Counted from the stretch's first letter, positions 25,814 to 35,162 are shown. The stretch: 64,000 bases of DNA from Kamptonema sp. UHCC 0994 (GCF_029167235.1 NZ_JARFTR010000194.1:62001-126000), one strand, 5' to 3'. Program-made: numbers and translations. Notes: generated from the sequence alone by a model not told the origin.

Positions 25814-26608
25814 ATGGAAACCAAACCTAATTATAATGCCCCCGTCCCAGCGATACTTTCAAATCATGACAACAAGAGTGAAAAATTACCTAGTACCCAG
25901 GATGGAGATTTAGGAAATTACCGCCTGGAAGGCGGCGTTACGGTATTACCCAGAGGGAAAGGTTACGATATTGGGGAGAAAGTGGCGTTAGGTGATGTCA
26001 AAATTCGCCAGCGACGACTACCACACTTGGAAATGAGTAATGGTATTTATTTTATCACCTTTCGGCTTGCCGACTCTATACCCCAATCAGTTCTAAGAGA
26101 AATTGAAATAGAACGGCAAAACTTTCTAGCTAAAATAAAGAAATTAAATCGCGAACTTACTCCCGCAGAAAACTTGCGTGCCAATCAATTATTTAGCGAT
26201 CGCATTGAATTATTTTTAGACAAAGGCATCGGTTCTTGCCATTTAGCCAACCCTGAGATCGCAGAAGTAGTGGCAAAAGCCCTGCAACACTTCAACGGTA
26301 AACGCTATCAGCTTTATGCTTGGTGTATAATGCCAAATCATGTCCACGTTATTGTTCGCCTCTTCCCAGAGCAAAACTTAGCAAAGACTCTCCACTCTTG
26401 GAAATCCTTTACTGCCAATATTATTAACAAGATTCTGCGAACCCAAGGTCAATTTTGGCAGAGGGAGTATTACGATCGCTTAATTCGGGATGAAGCCGAA
26501 TTTTATCGAATTGTTCAGTATGTTACTGACAATCCCGCAAAAGCCAACTTGTCAGATTGGCAGTGGGTTGAACTCTGTAACTGGGAAGATCCCAACACTA
26601 TCCCGTAA
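25814..26608 (+). CDS. REP-associated tyrosine transposase (RAYT)
   Basis: This 264-residue protein is a Y1/HUH single-strand nuclease of the IS200-like REP-associated family. The core starts near residue 65 with RRLPHLEMSNGIYFITFRL. The HUH pair is in YAWCIMPNHVHVIVRL, and the helix with the nucleophilic Tyr is in IVQYVTDNPAKANL, with FWQREYYDRLIRDE before it. The first 65 residues are atypical: 25918-25942 is a REP copy translated as YRLEGGVTVL. The stop codon TAA is part of the first downstream REP (CCCGTAACG). REPs flank both sides, as expected of a RAYT and its substrate. Confidence 0.92.
   Translation: METKPNYNAPVPAILSNHDNKSEKLPSTQDGDLGNYRLEGGVTVLPRGKGYDIGEKVALGDVKIRQRRLPHLEMSNGIYFITFRLADSIPQSVLREIEIERQNFLAKIKKLNRELTPAENLRANQLFSDRIELFLDKGIGSCHLANPEIAEVVAKALQHFNGKRYQLYAWCIMPNHVHVIVRLFPEQNLAKTLHSWKSFTANIINKILRTQGQFWQREYYDRLIRDEAEFYRIVQYVTDNPAKANLSDWQWVELCNWEDPNTIP
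25918..25942. repeat. REP copy inside the RAYT coding region
   Basis: TTACCGCCTGGAAGGCGGCGTTACG is a full inverted REP unit read in-frame in the N-terminal extension of the RAYT. Confidence 0.85.
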
Positions 26609-26704
26609 CGCCGCCTTCCAGGCGGTAATTCCGTAACGCCGCCTTCTAGGCGGTAATTCCGTAACGCCGCCTTCTAGGCGGTACCGCCTGGAAGGCGGCG
26701 TTAC
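26603..26704. repeat. REP cluster downstream of the RAYT gene
   Basis: Three direct units (CGTAACGCCGCCTTCCAGGCGGTAA and two with TTCTAGGCGG) are followed by an inverted unit CCGCCTGGAAGGCGGCGTTAC. The first supplies the TAA stop of the RAYT. The last ends one base from the stop of the convergent PRC-barrel gene. Confidence 0.9.
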
Positions 26705-26705
26705 A

Positions 26706-27698
26706 TTAATAACCCGATTCCTCCTCATACTCAGGAGCCTTTTTCTTCTCAGGGATATTCACCCGCGTAGGCTTATAAGGCTTCGGAGATTCATCATCAC
26801 CCCAAGCATCCGCCTCCACATCATCCTCATACTCCAAGACCATTTTCTTTTCCAAAGAACGAACTGGAGCCGGATAATCCCTCTCTACATACTCCTCCTC
26901 ATAATCCCCTCCATCGTCCCAGTTATTATCTTCGTCATAATCATCATAAATTGGCTCCGGCTGCGGCGGACGTACAGGGGGGCGCACTACCGGCCTTTGC
27001 CATTGTTCGTCCTCATCCCAAGCTTCCTCAACCGCTGGCGCAACAGTCTTTCTTCTGTTTTCCACAGGTCTAACTATCTCTCCAGTACCTAATTGATTTC
27101 CAGGACTAATCATTGTGGGGAGAGTATACCCATCATCTTCGCGCTCCCAAGGTGCTTGTCCTAGACCAATACGCTCTAAAATCCCTACTGTTAGCTGACG
27201 CAGCCTTTCCTCCGATCCTTCAAACACAATTAGGCGATTAGGGCCGCTGCTGACAATTTCCTCTATGGGGAGCTCGTAAGTGCTGAGAATTTGCTCAGGG
27301 ATTTGGGGGATTCCTAGGGAGGCGATGATTAAAGATACAAGTTTACCTGTCTCGCCATCGAACCTAAAACTCCGTACCCGGCCTAAAAGTTCTCCAGTTT
27401 CGGTAATAACTTCGCTGTTAATTAAGCTGCTGTAGGCTTCTACGTCTACATCGTCTTCGATCGCATTTTCGTCTTCCACCAATATTACATCACCAATTTC
27501 GCGAACGTTGGTGAGAAACATAAACTTTGGCATCCCAGCGATCGCCAGTATATTCTCTCGCAAGCCGATAGCCACAACCTCTCGTCGGTCAATATCTACC
27601 CACAATTGACTCACCACCCCTAAGCGTTTACCTCTGTCGCGGGTGATAACCTGAGTACCTAGAAGGTCGGAGCGTTGGCGGATTTGTTCAGATGTCAT
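26706..27698 (-). CDS. PRC-barrel domain protein with acidic tail
   Basis: This 330-residue protein has two PRC-barrel units: residues 5-85 (LGTQVITRDRGKRLGVVSQLWVD) and 88-175 (INSEVITETGELLGRVRSFRFD). The family of photosynthetic reaction-centre H-subunit-like barrels is often a scaffold or RNA/assembly factor. Residues 185-330 are low-complexity, rich in Asp, Glu, Tyr and Pro (YDDYDEDNNWDDGGDYEEEY) and likely disordered. It is upstream of smc on the other side by only 67 bp, so smc and this gene may share a transcript. The role is unknown. Confidence 0.85.
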   Translation of the reverse strand: MTSEQIRQRSDLLGTQVITRDRGKRLGVVSQLWVDIDRREVVAIGLRENILAIAGMPKFMFLTNVREIGDVILVEDENAIEDDVDVEAYSSLINSEVITETGELLGRVRSFRFDGETGKLVSLIIASLGIPQIPEQILSTYELPIEEIVSSGPNRLIVFEGSEERLRQLTVGILERIGLGQAPWEREDDGYTLPTMISPGNQLGTGEIVRPVENRRKTVAPAVEEAWDEDEQWQRPVVRPPVRPPQPEPIYDDYDEDNNWDDGGDYEEEYVERDYPAPVRSLEKKMVLEYEDDVEADAWGDDESPKPYKPTRVNIPEKKKAPEYEEESGY

Positions 27699-27765
27699 TC
27701 TAGCTCTAATCCTGATTTCTTAAATATACATACTACTTAACACAGCGCTAAACCTTGACTCCGGG

Positions 27766-30700
27766 TTACAATTTCAGTCCTAGGACTTGAGTATAAGCTC
27801 CCCGTGCCTGTGTTACGCCAATTGTGCGCTCAGCCGATTGAATCATAGGACGGCGCAAACTGACAACAATAAATTGAGCTTGTTCTGCCTGTCTTTTGAT
27901 CATTCTAGCTAATCGCTCCACATTTGCCCCATCTAAAAACATATCTACTTCATCAAAAGCATAGAAGGTTGACGGGCGATAGCGTTGTAGTGCAAAAATA
28001 AAGCTTAGTGCTGTCAGGGATTTTTCGCCCCCAGACATGGAAGCTAAGCGCTGTACGGGTTTGCCTTTGGGGTGAGCAACTAGATTCAGGCCGCTGATGA
28101 AGGGATCTTCGGGGTCATCTAGCTGGAGATAGCCGTCACCTTCGGAAAGTTCGGCAAAAATGACTTGAAAGTTTTGGTTAACTGCGTCAAAGGCTTCTTT
28201 AAAAGCACGTCGCCGCAAGGTTGTAAAGTTCTCAATTCTTAATAACAGTTCGGTGCGTTCTCCTTCTAATGTTGCCAATTTTTGACTCAATTCTTGGAGA
28301 CGTTCTTGAGTGCGATTGTATTCTTCTAAGGCTAACATATTTACGGGTTCTAAGGCTTGAATCCGTTTAGTTAGGGATTTTACTTCTTGCTGTAATTCGG
28401 CTAAATCTACTTTTTCCAGATGTTCGGGAATTTCTGGCGCGGGATCTGGCAATTCTCCGCGCTGGGTTTCTAGCTGAGTGCGAATAGTGGTTAACTGTTC
28501 CCGTCGCTCGTGTTGAGTTTCTTGCAGCTTTTGCAGTTGCCATTCTAGCTGTTGTTTGGCTAGGTGGCGCTCTCTGAGGTGAGATTCAGCGCGATCGCGC
28601 TCTTCTTTTTCTGCACCCAATTTTTCCTCTATTTGAGCTAACAGTACCTTAGTTTCGGTAATTTGTTCGCTAATGGTAGACAAATCGCTTTTCAGAGTTA
28701 ACTGTTGACTGTCTACTGTTAACTGCTGATGGTGATATTCCTCTAACTTTTTGTTGCTGTCTTTGATTTTTTCTTGTAGGCGCTGGCTTTGATTTCCTAA
28801 TTCTGCTAAGCGTTGCTGGTCATTTCGCAACGCTAATTCTCGCTCTTGCAAATTAGTTTCTAAACTGCGGAGATTTGTTTGCATTTGTTGCCATTCGCTA
28901 TGGCGATTTGACTCTTCTAATTGTGCTAAAGTTTCGCGATATTGCTGTAATTCTGTTTCTTTTCCTGGCAATTCTAGCTCCAGCAATTGCAAGCGAGTTT
29001 CAGCATTAGCTAATTCTTGAGTATTCTTAGCGAGTTGAATTTTTACCTGTTCTTGCTGCGAGGTTAAATTCTTGATTTCCGCTTCTAACTGTTCTAATTT
29101 TAACTGACTTTCTCGTTGATTTTGTCTGGCTTCTACTAACTCTCGCTCGTGAGATTTCACAGCCGCCGCAGCTTGGACAATTGCAGTTTTGCACCGCTCT
29201 AAAATTCGCTCAATTTCTTGTAATCGTTCCTGCAAAGATGCAATTACTCTAGTTTCGATCGCAGAATCGCTAGCATCAACATTGCCAAAATGCAAGGAAG
29301 AGCGCGTGACAATACTACCGCCACTCATCGCGCCGCTAGTCTCTAAAATTTCCCCATCTAAAGTTACAATTCTGTAAATGCCTAAGTGTCTGCGAGCATC
29401 GCTAAGATTGGCAAAGACAACAGTATTGCCAAACACATAAGCAAAGATTTCTCGATAGCGGGAATCGCAATCAATTAAATTCACCGCCGCATCAATAAAT
29501 CCAGCAGCGCGACGCAAAACATCGGGGGGAGAGAATCGCGAGCCGCGAATTTTGTTCAGCGGCAAAAACGTCATTCTTCCGGCTCTTGTTCTTTTCAAAA
29601 CTTCAATTGCGGCCGCTGCTACACTATCATCATCTACCACCATATTTGTCATCCGTGCACCAGCGGCAATTTCTAAAGCTAACTGATAGCGCGGTTCCAC
29701 TCTTCCCAATTGTGCGACTAAGCCGCAAATGCCGTTAATGCCACTTTGGACTATAACTTTAGTTGCCGCAGTTCCGGTAGTTTCTTGAATAGCTTGAGCT
29801 TGCGCTTCTAGCTTATCTAATTTTCGCTGTCTTTCCCGTTGTTCTTCCAGCAGGCGGGTTTGAGTATCCTGTTGTAGTTGCAATTCTTGTTCGGCGGATG
29901 CTACAATTTGAGTTAAAGATTCTACTTGCAGTGAGGCGAAAGCTTTAGTTTCAACCGAGCGGGTGAGTTGATTTTGTTTATCTGCAACTTCCTGTTCTAA
30001 ATTCTGCAAAGACTCGTTTTGCTCTTGAATTTTCCGCTGCAATTGATCGGCACGTTCCCTTACAGTTGCTTGTTCCGTGCGTTGCGGATTGATGGTTTTT
30101 TGCAGAATTTCTATTTGGTGGTGGAGTTCTGTTTGTTGCTGCACCCAAGCTTCAGCAGTAGACGCGATCGCATTCACAACTTCCCGGTTTTGGTCGAGAA
30201 TTCGTTGCGCTTCATCCCGCTGTTGCTGCAAAATTCCATGTTGAGAATTGGTATAGGATATTTCTACCTCTACCTGTTCTAAGGTTTGCCGATGTTGGCG
30301 AATTTGTTGGTCAGTTTGTGCTATTTGTACCGCCGTTTGTTGCGCTGCTGTTTCTAGTTCTTGCTTGCGGTTTAGCAGTTGCCGTTGTTCTGCTTCCTGA
30401 GTAACTAAAGTAGATTGCAAAGCTATGAGTTCCGATTCTCCTAAAGCTTTGACCCGCGCATTTAATCGATCGAGTTCAGCGGTTGCTTGTTGAATTTGGG
30501 TTTCGAGGGATTGGAGTTGACTATTTAAGTCAGTTAAAGTGCGATCGCCTGCTTCGATTTGTTCCCGCAATTTCCACTCTTGTTGTTGCAGGCGGCGATA
30601 TTTGAGTATGGCTTCAAACTGCGATTTTTCTTGCAATTCAGCACGCAGTTTTTGATATTTTTCAGCTTTCACGCGGTCAGCAGAAAGGCGATCGCGTTGT

Positions 30701-31584
30701 GTAATTAGTTCTTTCTCAACAATGCGCGATCGCTCTTCGTGGCCTTTTACCTCATCTAACTTATTTTTAGCTAAGACTATTTTGCGATCGAATTGCGCCA
30801 CACCCGCCAATTCGTCAATAATTTCGCGACGTTCCTTCGCATTCATGGAAATAATGCTAGTAACATCGCCTTGGAGTACGACATTATAGCCTTCTGGATA
30901 AATCCGCAGGCGGTTTAACTGTTCGTGGAGTTCTGTCAGCGTACAGGGGTCGCCGTTGATGTAATAATTTGAGGTGTAAGTGCCTTGTTTTGTCACCCGC
31001 AGCTTACGAGTTACACTCCACTCCGCAAATTTTGACTGTTTGTTCCCCCCCTTAGCAAGGGGGGGTTGGGGGGGTTCTAAAGTTGGGTTATCAGGCTGGG
31101 AGTGTCCGTTATTTTCGTGAAGTGCGATCGCTTCGGCGCGGCGTTTCGCGATCGCATCAATTTCCTCATTCTCTGCAACAGATAACTCATCCGTTACATC
31201 CGTTTCCTCATTCTCTGCAACAGATAACTCATCTTTTACATCATTTTCCTCACCATCTGCAACCGATAACTCATCTTTTACATCAATGTCGTCACCATCT
31301 GCTAACCATTTTTCGGCCTCAGCTTCCAAATGAAAAGTCGCCGTCACGCTAGCTTCAACAGTACCGCGCTTATTTTGAGCATTATTAACCAAATCCGGCA
31401 AACGTTCGGCCCGCATTCCTTTGGAGGTGGAAAGTCCCAGACAAAATAGCAAAGCATCGAGGATATTGGACTTACCGGAACCATTGGGCCCGGAAACCAC
31501 AGTAAACCCCGGCAGCAAGGGAATGGCCGTTGTGCCGCCAAAGGACTTAAAATTTGTCAGTTCAACTCGCTTGATGTGAACCAT
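27766..31584 (-). CDS. smc: Chromosome segregation protein SMC
   Basis: The protein has 1272 residues. The N-terminal head has TVVSGPNGSGKSNILDAL (Walker A), coiled coil covers about 270-530, the hinge about 545-690 (INGICGLVAQLGRVEPRYQL; GAMSGGSI), and the second coil about 715-1080. The C-terminal head has SMSGGEKSLTALSF (signature) and STFYAFDEVDMFLDGANV (Walker B). It condenses and organises DNA as a dimer with ScpA/ScpB. Residues about 85-185 of the N-terminal head carry two additions: a triplicated 14-residue repeat (DVKDELSVA-type) and a PPLAKGG insert from a dispersed repeat. Both keep the frame and sit before the conserved EWSVTRKLR strand. Confidence 0.96.
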   Translation of the reverse strand: MVHIKRVELTNFKSFGGTTAIPLLPGFTVVSGPNGSGKSNILDALLFCLGLSTSKGMRAERLPDLVNNAQNKRGTVEASVTATFHLEAEAEKWLADGDDIDVKDELSVADGEENDVKDELSVAENEETDVTDELSVAENEEIDAIAKRRAEAIALHENNGHSQPDNPTLEPPQPPLAKGGNKQSKFAEWSVTRKLRVTKQGTYTSNYYINGDPCTLTELHEQLNRLRIYPEGYNVVLQGDVTSIISMNAKERREIIDELAGVAQFDRKIVLAKNKLDEVKGHEERSRIVEKELITQRDRLSADRVKAEKYQKLRAELQEKSQFEAILKYRRLQQQEWKLREQIEAGDRTLTDLNSQLQSLETQIQQATAELDRLNARVKALGESELIALQSTLVTQEAEQRQLLNRKQELETAAQQTAVQIAQTDQQIRQHRQTLEQVEVEISYTNSQHGILQQQRDEAQRILDQNREVVNAIASTAEAWVQQQTELHHQIEILQKTINPQRTEQATVRERADQLQRKIQEQNESLQNLEQEVADKQNQLTRSVETKAFASLQVESLTQIVASAEQELQLQQDTQTRLLEEQRERQRKLDKLEAQAQAIQETTGTAATKVIVQSGINGICGLVAQLGRVEPRYQLALEIAAGARMTNMVVDDDSVAAAAIEVLKRTRAGRMTFLPLNKIRGSRFSPPDVLRRAAGFIDAAVNLIDCDSRYREIFAYVFGNTVVFANLSDARRHLGIYRIVTLDGEILETSGAMSGGSIVTRSSLHFGNVDASDSAIETRVIASLQERLQEIERILERCKTAIVQAAAAVKSHERELVEARQNQRESQLKLEQLEAEIKNLTSQQEQVKIQLAKNTQELANAETRLQLLELELPGKETELQQYRETLAQLEESNRHSEWQQMQTNLRSLETNLQERELALRNDQQRLAELGNQSQRLQEKIKDSNKKLEEYHHQQLTVDSQQLTLKSDLSTISEQITETKVLLAQIEEKLGAEKEERDRAESHLRERHLAKQQLEWQLQKLQETQHERREQLTTIRTQLETQRGELPDPAPEIPEHLEKVDLAELQQEVKSLTKRIQALEPVNMLALEEYNRTQERLQELSQKLATLEGERTELLLRIENFTTLRRRAFKEAFDAVNQNFQVIFAELSEGDGYLQLDDPEDPFISGLNLVAHPKGKPVQRLASMSGGEKSLTALSFIFALQRYRPSTFYAFDEVDMFLDGANVERLARMIKRQAEQAQFIVVSLRRPMIQSAERTIGVTQARGAYTQVLGLKL
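31043..31077. repeat. G/C-run repeat fragment in smc
   Basis: GTTCCCCCCCTTAGCAAGGGGGGGTTGGGGGGG encodes EPPQPPLAKGGN on the minus strand. It is the same family as the kinase insertion at 4578-4652. Confidence 0.7.
31161..31304. repeat. 42-bp tandem repeat inside smc
   Basis: Three consecutive 42-bp units (31161-31202, 31203-31244, 31245-31286) plus a degenerate partial fourth unit encode 14-residue acidic repeats of the form ELSVAENEE-DVKD. The first two differ at only a few positions, so the expansion is recent. Confidence 0.88.
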
Positions 31585-32279
31585 TATGCTCGGCTTAGCT
31601 GTAGCGCTGATCTAGTCTGGATTACGTTCACTGCTCTAGGGTAACACTTCGACAGTCGAAGGAAGAAGGCAGAAGGCAGAAGGCAGAAGGCAGAAGGAAG
31701 AAGGCAGAAGGCAGAAGGCAGAAGGCAGAAGGCAGAAGGAAGAAGCTTTAGTTATCTAGGAGAGAAGGAAAATGCGATCGCAGTAAGGATTTCAGTAATT
31801 AACAATGTCCTAACCGTCTTGGCGGTTGCTATACCTCGACTTGCCTGGTTTCTCTTTCCCCAACTTCTCCAAAATTTGGACGATCGCACTGCATTTCCTT
31901 TGTCCTTTTCATAGTCTACTCCCAAGATAGCTCAAGTTAGGGAAGCGATCGCTTCTAGGAGTCTAGTTGAGGACATCCTAATTTTCAGTAAATTCACCTA
32001 ATTAACAATGTAAAATACGGATGGCTAAAAAGCTTGCTGTATAAGCATTCTTCCCTCTTCCCTCTTCCTTCTTCCTTCCTTCTACGTTATAAGTTAAATT
32101 CGATGTATAGCAGTCGCCAAGGCGATTAGGACGTTCTGAGTTCCACCAAACTCGCTGATTCTATTCCCTTCTTCCCCTTCTTTCCCTAGTCCCTAGCCCC
32201 TAGCCCCTAGCCCCTAACCGCTGAAAGCGGTTGCTATAACTATTATCCGCGATCGCGTTAACTTCGCAAAGGTTTAAGT
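31585..32279. other. 695-bp intergenic region made of repeats
   Basis: The region contains a heptamer array of GAAGGCA/GAAGGAA units (31659-31746, about 12 copies), a fragment of the TATAGCAACC element (31807-31834, CCTAACCGTCTTGGCGGTTGCTATA), CTTCCCTCTT tracts near 32048, and the full mini-element at 32106-32238. No gene is visible. It separates divergent smc and haloperoxidase genes, so their promoters must lie among these repeats. Confidence 0.7.
32106..32238. mobile_element. TATAGCAACC mini-element copy 3 (complete, 133 bp)
   Basis: It starts TATAGCAGTCGCCAAGGCGATTAGG and ends AACCGCTGAAAGCGGTTGCTATA, with the shared body GACGTTCTGAGTTCCACC, GCTGATTCTATTCCC and CCTAGCCC repeats. The left-end hairpin (GTCGCCAAGGCGAT) and right-end hairpin (AACCGCTGAAAGCGGTT) differ in sequence from copy 2 while keeping the fold. 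Confidence 0.82.
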
Positions 32280-34010
32280 ATGGTAATTAATGGTAATTCA
32301 AGTTTTGACTATCTCCAAGGAACGGCAGAATCAGACAGCCTTGTGGCTTTTGAAGGGAATGATATAGTTTACGGCCGAAAGGGAGACGATGCGATCGCAG
32401 GCGGCGATGGCAAAGACAAGCTCAACGGCGGTCAAGGTAACGATGCCATCTACGGTGGCGCAGACGATGATATCATCTGGGGAGCAAAAGGCAACGACCG
32501 AATTTTTGGCGAAGTCGGCAATGATACTCTCATTGGTGGCAAAGGTAGCGATACCCTCACTGGCGGAGAAGGAAATAATATTTTCGGTATTGCGATCGAA
32601 GGCTGCGGCTGCCAAACTATCACCAAAGCCGATTACATTACCGACTTTAAAAGTGGTAGCGATACCCTGCGCTTACTCAATGGAGTTAAGTATGAAGATT
32701 TAAACATCTTTCAAGGCACGGGCGCTAACAGTAATAATACCATTATTCGCGACAAACTCACAGGCGAATATATGGCAGTATTGCAAGGAGTTAATGTCAG
32801 TACCATTACCCAAAATGACTTTGTAACTTTTACCTCTGGTAAAGTCGTAACTGACTGGAATGCAACGCTACTAGATGCAGTGCGAACAGGTGGCACTCCG
32901 CCTCCCGTAGCGGCCAGGAATATGGCAATGGTTCACACTGCTATTTATAACGCTGTGAATGCGATCGATGGAAGCCACAGTGCTTACAAACTGGAATTAG
33001 AAGCGCCTGCGGGAGCCTCTGAGGAAGCAGCGGTGGCAGCCGCCGCAAGCCGGATATTAACAAGTTTGTACCCTGCACAAAAAGCAAAATTTGATGCTGC
33101 GATCGCATCATCTTTAGCCACAATTCCTAACAACCAGGCGAAAACCGACGGTATTGCAGTTGGAGTATCTTCCGCCGACCAAATTATTGCTTTAAGGAGT
33201 AAAGATGGCACAAGTACGGCAGTGAATTTTACATCAACAACTGACCCTGGCGACTGGGTTCCAACTCCACCAGCCTTTGCAAATGCGTTGTTACCTCAAT
33301 GGCCTAAAGTTGATTGTTTTGCGATGACTAGCGGTTCCCAGTTTCAGCCGTCAGGGCCACCAGATTTAGATAGCGCTAAATACGCAGATGATGTTAATTT
33401 TGTTAAGGAAATAGGCGCAAAAGATAGCTTGATGAGATCGCCAGATCAAACAGCAATTGCTAAATTCTGGGAAGATGGTTCCAACACTTTTACCCCTCCT
33501 GGACACTGGAACCAAATCGCGGAACAAGTATCTACACTAGCGGAAAATTCCCTAGAAGAAAATGCTCGGCTGTTTGCAATGCTAAATATTGGCTTAGCTG
33601 ATGCCGGTATTTGTGCCTGGGATGCCAAGTATAAATACGATCTCTGGCGACCACTAACAGCAATCCAGCAAGCTGATAAAGACGGCAATCCAGATACAGT
33701 TGCCGATCCAAATTGGCAGCCATTGTTAACTACTCCCCCTTTCCCTGAGTACATATCTGGACACAGTACATTTAGCGGTGCAGCCGACTCAATCTTGAGT
33801 TATTTCTTTGGAAATGATTTCAGTTTTGTAGATACAGGAGAGCCATCTATAAATAGTTCTTTACGAAAGTTTGACAGCTTTGGAAATGCAGCAGATGAAG
33901 CTGGAATGAGCCGCCTTTACGGAGGTATTCATTTTATGAGTGCTAATCAAGACGGTTTGGCGGCGGGGAGAGATTTAGGTAACTATGTCGTCCAGAATTT
34001 TTTGATTTGA
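32280..34010 (+). CDS. RTX repeats fused to a vanadium-dependent haloperoxidase
   Basis: The protein has 576 residues. Residues 15-125 are RTX calcium-binding nonapeptides (GGDGKDKLNGGQGNDAIYGG) with the cap TKADYITDFKSGSDTLRLL. Residues 195-576 form an all-helical PAP2/vanadium-peroxidase domain. Vanadate ligands and phosphate-pocket residues are visible: KYKYDLWRP (Lys, Arg), PEYISGHSTFSG (Ser-Gly-His) and SRLYGGIHFM (Arg, axial His). Such enzymes oxidise halides with H2O2. The RTX part and lack of a signal peptide suggest type I secretion and an extracellular site. Whether it prefers Cl, Br or I cannot be read. Confidence 0.9.
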   Translation: MVINGNSSFDYLQGTAESDSLVAFEGNDIVYGRKGDDAIAGGDGKDKLNGGQGNDAIYGGADDDIIWGAKGNDRIFGEVGNDTLIGGKGSDTLTGGEGNNIFGIAIEGCGCQTITKADYITDFKSGSDTLRLLNGVKYEDLNIFQGTGANSNNTIIRDKLTGEYMAVLQGVNVSTITQNDFVTFTSGKVVTDWNATLLDAVRTGGTPPPVAARNMAMVHTAIYNAVNAIDGSHSAYKLELEAPAGASEEAAVAAAASRILTSLYPAQKAKFDAAIASSLATIPNNQAKTDGIAVGVSSADQIIALRSKDGTSTAVNFTSTTDPGDWVPTPPAFANALLPQWPKVDCFAMTSGSQFQPSGPPDLDSAKYADDVNFVKEIGAKDSLMRSPDQTAIAKFWEDGSNTFTPPGHWNQIAEQVSTLAENSLEENARLFAMLNIGLADAGICAWDAKYKYDLWRPLTAIQQADKDGNPDTVADPNWQPLLTTPPFPEYISGHSTFSGAADSILSYFFGNDFSFVDTGEPSINSSLRKFDSFGNAADEAGMSRLYGGIHFMSANQDGLAAGRDLGNYVVQNFLI

Positions 34011-34066
34011 TTGTTCTTATACCAACCACCAAAATGGTTAGGAAATTTTGTTTCTTTGATAACTTA

Positions 34067-34117
34067 CGTAACGCCGCCCTCTGGGCGGTAATATACCGCC
34101 CAGAGGGCAGCGTTACG
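34067..34117. repeat. REP pair (BIME-like)
   Basis: CGTAACGCCGCCCTCTGGGCGG and its inverted partner CCGCCCAGAGGGCAGCGTTACG form a near-perfect 51-bp palindrome with spacer TAATATA. It belongs to the RAYT-associated family and lies 57 bp after the haloperoxidase stop. Confidence 0.88.
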
Positions 34118-34262
34118 GTTGCTAATTCTAAGTTATGACTCCTGCTTTTATTAATTTTTAAAGTCTTTGACATTTTCAGAAAAATCTTTTAGAATATTGA
34201 TAGGTAGTCAAATGCTGGAAAGCTCATCAAGCTTAATCCCTCACACAGCGCTAATTTTTTCT

Positions 34263-35039
34263 ATGAAATACCAAGCCTCAGAAAGCTACTCCTCAACCCT
34301 CCAAGACGAACTCAACCAAGAATTAGAAAAACCTGTCATTATCGGCTTAGAAAATGTCACTAAAGTTTATGGTATCGGCGATCTGGAAGTTCGGGCTTTA
34401 AACGGTGTCAGCTTGATAGTAAAGAAAGGGGAGTATTGCGCGATTATGGGAGCATCTGGATCGGGTAAATCTACAGCCATGAATATTATCGGCTGTCTGG
34501 ATCGGCCCAGCAGTGGCCGTTATTATTTAGACGGGGTGGATGTCGCACAAATGCCAGAGGATGATTTGGCTGGTATTCGCAATTTAAAGCTGGGCTTTGT
34601 GTTCCAGCAATTTCATCTGCTAGCGCAGTTAACAGCATTAGAAAATGTGATGTTACCGATGGTTTATGCGAGCGTTCCTCCAGCGGAAAGAAAAGAAAGA
34701 GCAACTATTGCTTTAACGCGGGTAGGTTTGGAAAGTCGGCTATATAATAAACCCAACCAACTATCAGGAGGACAACAGCAGCGGGTGGCGATCGCGCGTG
34801 CCATAGTCAACCGTCCCGTCCTATTATTAGCAGATGAACCTACAGGGGCTTTAGATAGCAAAACTACTCAAGAAGTGATGAATATTTTCACAGAACTAAA
34901 TGACAGTGGGATGACTGTTGTGATGGTGACACACGAGTCAGAGGTAGCGCGTCAAACTCGTCGAATTGTCGTATTTCGTGATGGCAAAGTGATACATGAT
35001 GACCTCACGCCAGATGACCTTCACAGTGCTGGATTTTAA
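34263..35039 (+). CDS. ABC transporter ATP-binding protein, MacB/LolD type
   Basis: This is a 258-residue ATPase if translation starts at the ATG at 34263 ([11 protein letters not shown]); in-frame ATGs at 34167 and 34212 would add a non-conserved N-terminus. It has Walker [20 protein letters not shown] loop FVFQQFHLL, signature [15 protein letters not shown], Walker [14 protein letters not shown] and H loop [10 protein letters not shown]. It energises export of lipoproteins, peptides or drugs in complex with a MacB/FtsX-like permease, but no permease gene is next to it in this window, so the partner is elsewhere. Confidence 0.93.
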   Translation: MKYQASESYSSTLQDELNQELEKPVIIGLENVTKVYGIGDLEVRALNGVSLIVKKGEYCAIMGASGSGKSTAMNIIGCLDRPSSGRYYLDGVDVAQMPEDDLAGIRNLKLGFVFQQFHLLAQLTALENVMLPMVYASVPPAERKERATIALTRVGLESRLYNKPNQLSGGQQQRVAIARAIVNRPVLLLADEPTGALDSKTTQEVMNIFTELNDSGMTVVMVTHESEVARQTRRIVVFRDGKVIHDDLTPDDLHSAGF

Positions 35040-35048
35040 CTGATTAAT

Positions 35049-35157
35049 CGGTAATTGGTAATTGGTAATTGGTAATTGGTAATTGGTAATTGGTAAGCAG
35101 ATTAACAGTTAACAGTTAACAGTTAACAGTTAACAGTTAACAGTTAACAGTTAACTG
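35049..35157. repeat. Two adjacent heptamer arrays (GGTAATT)n and (AACAGTT)n
   Basis: About six copies of GGTAATT (35049-35094) are followed after 10 bp by about eight copies of AACAGTT (35103-35157). They lie between convergent genes. The unit length of seven and the uniform copies are typical of cyanobacterial short tandemly repeated sequences. There are no spacers, so this is not a CRISPR. Confidence 0.9.
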
Positions 35158-35162
35158 CTAGC

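Noticed and set aside
34167-34262. N-terminal extension of the ABC ATPase
   Set aside because: The residues are unlike ABC proteins; the ATG at 34263 gives normal length.
35049-35157. CRISPR-like regular repeats
   Set aside because: Heptamers are contiguous without spacers, and there are no cas genes anywhere in the window.
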